From positions 1-28,955 of the IMG/VR virus record IMGVR_UViG_3300006916_000263: 28,955 bases of DNA; one strand, 5' to 3'. This document shows, one piece after another, positions 28,412-28,955 of this stretch. The position numbers and the translations under genes are program-made. Source of the stretch: a virus. Positions within the stretch are counted from its first letter, which is position 1. Every line of letters starts with the position of its first letter. The notes below the pieces were generated by a model. That model worked only from the letters and a program-made list of their open reading frames with translations, made no database searches and was not told the DNA's origin.

Positions 28412-28955
28412 AGGTCTAATTTATGCATCATAAGATTAGATAAATCTAATTCTTGAGCATTTTGAATATGTTTGGTAAAAGCAAAGAATCCCATCTCTGA
28501 AGGGTCTTTTTGCTGCATATCAACAAGATATACTTTTTTACCTTGGTTAAGTAATTGTTCTGATATTTGTAATGCTCTGTCTCTAGCATCAGAATCTAGA
28601 GCTATATACACATCAGTAAGAGGACTAGTTAATATTTTTTTATATAGTGCTTTAGCCATATTTTTACCAAGTAGTGGTATAGCATTTCTTTTTATAGCTA
28701 TTGCATCGAAAGCTCCTTCACATAAAACTATAGGAGCGTTCCAGTTAATAAGATTTTCGAAAAAGATTATGTCTTTTGAAGTTTCAGGATTCTTGTACTT
28801 AAAGTAGTTACCATCGTAAGCTCTTGCAATAAAAAAGTTGAGGTGATTGGATTCTGAATAACTTGGAATAATAATTCGTCCTCCATATTCGCCAGATGTG
28901 CAGTACCCAATTTGGTATTTAATAAAATCATTGTCGCGAAGTCCTCTCTCATATA
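28408..28955 (-). CDS. DnaG/gp61-type DNA primase, C-terminal part with Toprim domain (cut by window edge)
   Basis: Reading the minus strand from the edge gives a continuous frame of 181 residues from codon 28953 to a stop at 28408. It begins YERGLRDNDFIKYQIGYCTS, a pattern from the RNA-polymerase part of primases. It then shows GGRIIIPSY, the Toprim glutamate motif IVLCEGAFDAIAIKR, and the metal-binding YIALDSDARDRAL. These mark a DnaG-like primase, which lays RNA primers at the phage replication fork. The N-terminal zinc-binding region would lie beyond the window. The stop overlaps the nuclease start (ATGA). Confidence 0.85.
   Translation of the reverse strand, partial: YERGLRDNDFIKYQIGYCTSGEYGGRIIIPSYSESNHLNFFIARAYDGNYFKYKNPETSKDIIFFENLINWNAPIVLCEGAFDAIAIKRNAIPLLGKNMAKALYKKILTSPLTDVYIALDSDARDRALQISEQLLNQGKKVYLVDMQQKDPSEMGFFAFTKHIQNAQELDLSNLMMHKLDL

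Noticed and set aside
28767-28952. A 61-residue minus-strand open frame at the window edge
   Set aside because: The neighbouring frame over the same bases gives a continuous primase with Toprim motifs from the edge down to 28408, so this frame is a shadow.
1-28955. tRNA genes, CRISPR arrays, insertion sequences or a lysogeny module
   Set aside because: I found no cloverleaf-like sequence, no spaced direct repeats, no transposase and no integrase or repressor. Gaps between genes are all under about 155 bases.

Overview
The window looks like part of a marine, distant T4-like ('far-T4') myovirus genome. Every supportable gene lies on the minus strand, so transcription runs from high to low coordinates. 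The head and neck genes are recognisable by their signatures: terminase large subunit (gp17, in two reading frames), portal (gp20), prohead protease (gp21), scaffold (gp22), major capsid protein (gp23), and neck/tail-completion proteins gp13, gp14 and gp15. The DNA is AT-rich, and I see essentially no Shine-Dalgarno sequences before start codons. Together with a Bacteroidota-style lipoprotein (lipobox LLTSC, then an aromatic- and Asn/Arg/Ser-rich body), this suggests a flavobacterial or other Bacteroidota host. That host call is inference.

Layout in transcription order. 28955-23943: a tightly overlapping early/middle-looking operon with the C-terminus of a DnaG/gp61-type primase (cut by the window edge), a RecB/Cas4-like PD-(D/E)XK nuclease, the lipoprotein, a zeta-toxin-like P-loop kinase, a nucleotidyltransferase-metallopeptidase fusion, a HAD phosphatase and a Cys4 zinc protein. 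23920-20599: a coiled-coil/membrane protein, a two-module Cys/Lys-rich protein, a ParB-like protein, a small basic protein and a protein with a CSGH motif. 20572-14761: a large acidic protein, a protein with a Gly/Asp-rich tail, a putative PD-(D/E)XK nuclease and the split terminase. 14736-3866: portal, helical head protein, a 77-aa protein, an 831-aa EF-hand protein, gp21, a ParB-like protein, a 332-aa duplicated-domain protein, gp22 and gp23. 3791-1: a small membrane protein, gp13, a 99-aa protein, gp14, gp15, a 132-aa protein and the start of a tail-fibre-like protein.

Regulation. Most transcription blocks start with a box reading CTATTTATATA on the coding strand, about 10-15 nt before the start codon and often followed by ACGTA(T/C)A. 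It is the reverse complement of the T4 late box TATAAATA. Three intrinsic terminators follow gp23, the small membrane protein and the 332-aa protein. Within blocks, genes are coupled by TAATG or ATGA overlaps.

Main points of interest: (1) many proteins, including a kinase, a phosphatase and two ParB-like proteins, begin with a short amphipathic peptide ending in a prohead-protease-like LxE site, resembling the T4 capsid-targeting sequence, so the window may encode a set of enzymes packaged in the head; (2) the lipoprotein and the kinase overlap by 227 bp in different frames, both apparently under coding constraint; (3) the terminase is divided inside its nuclease domain at a TAATG junction; (4) the 77-aa protein carries the same peptide as the predicted mature N-terminus of gp23.
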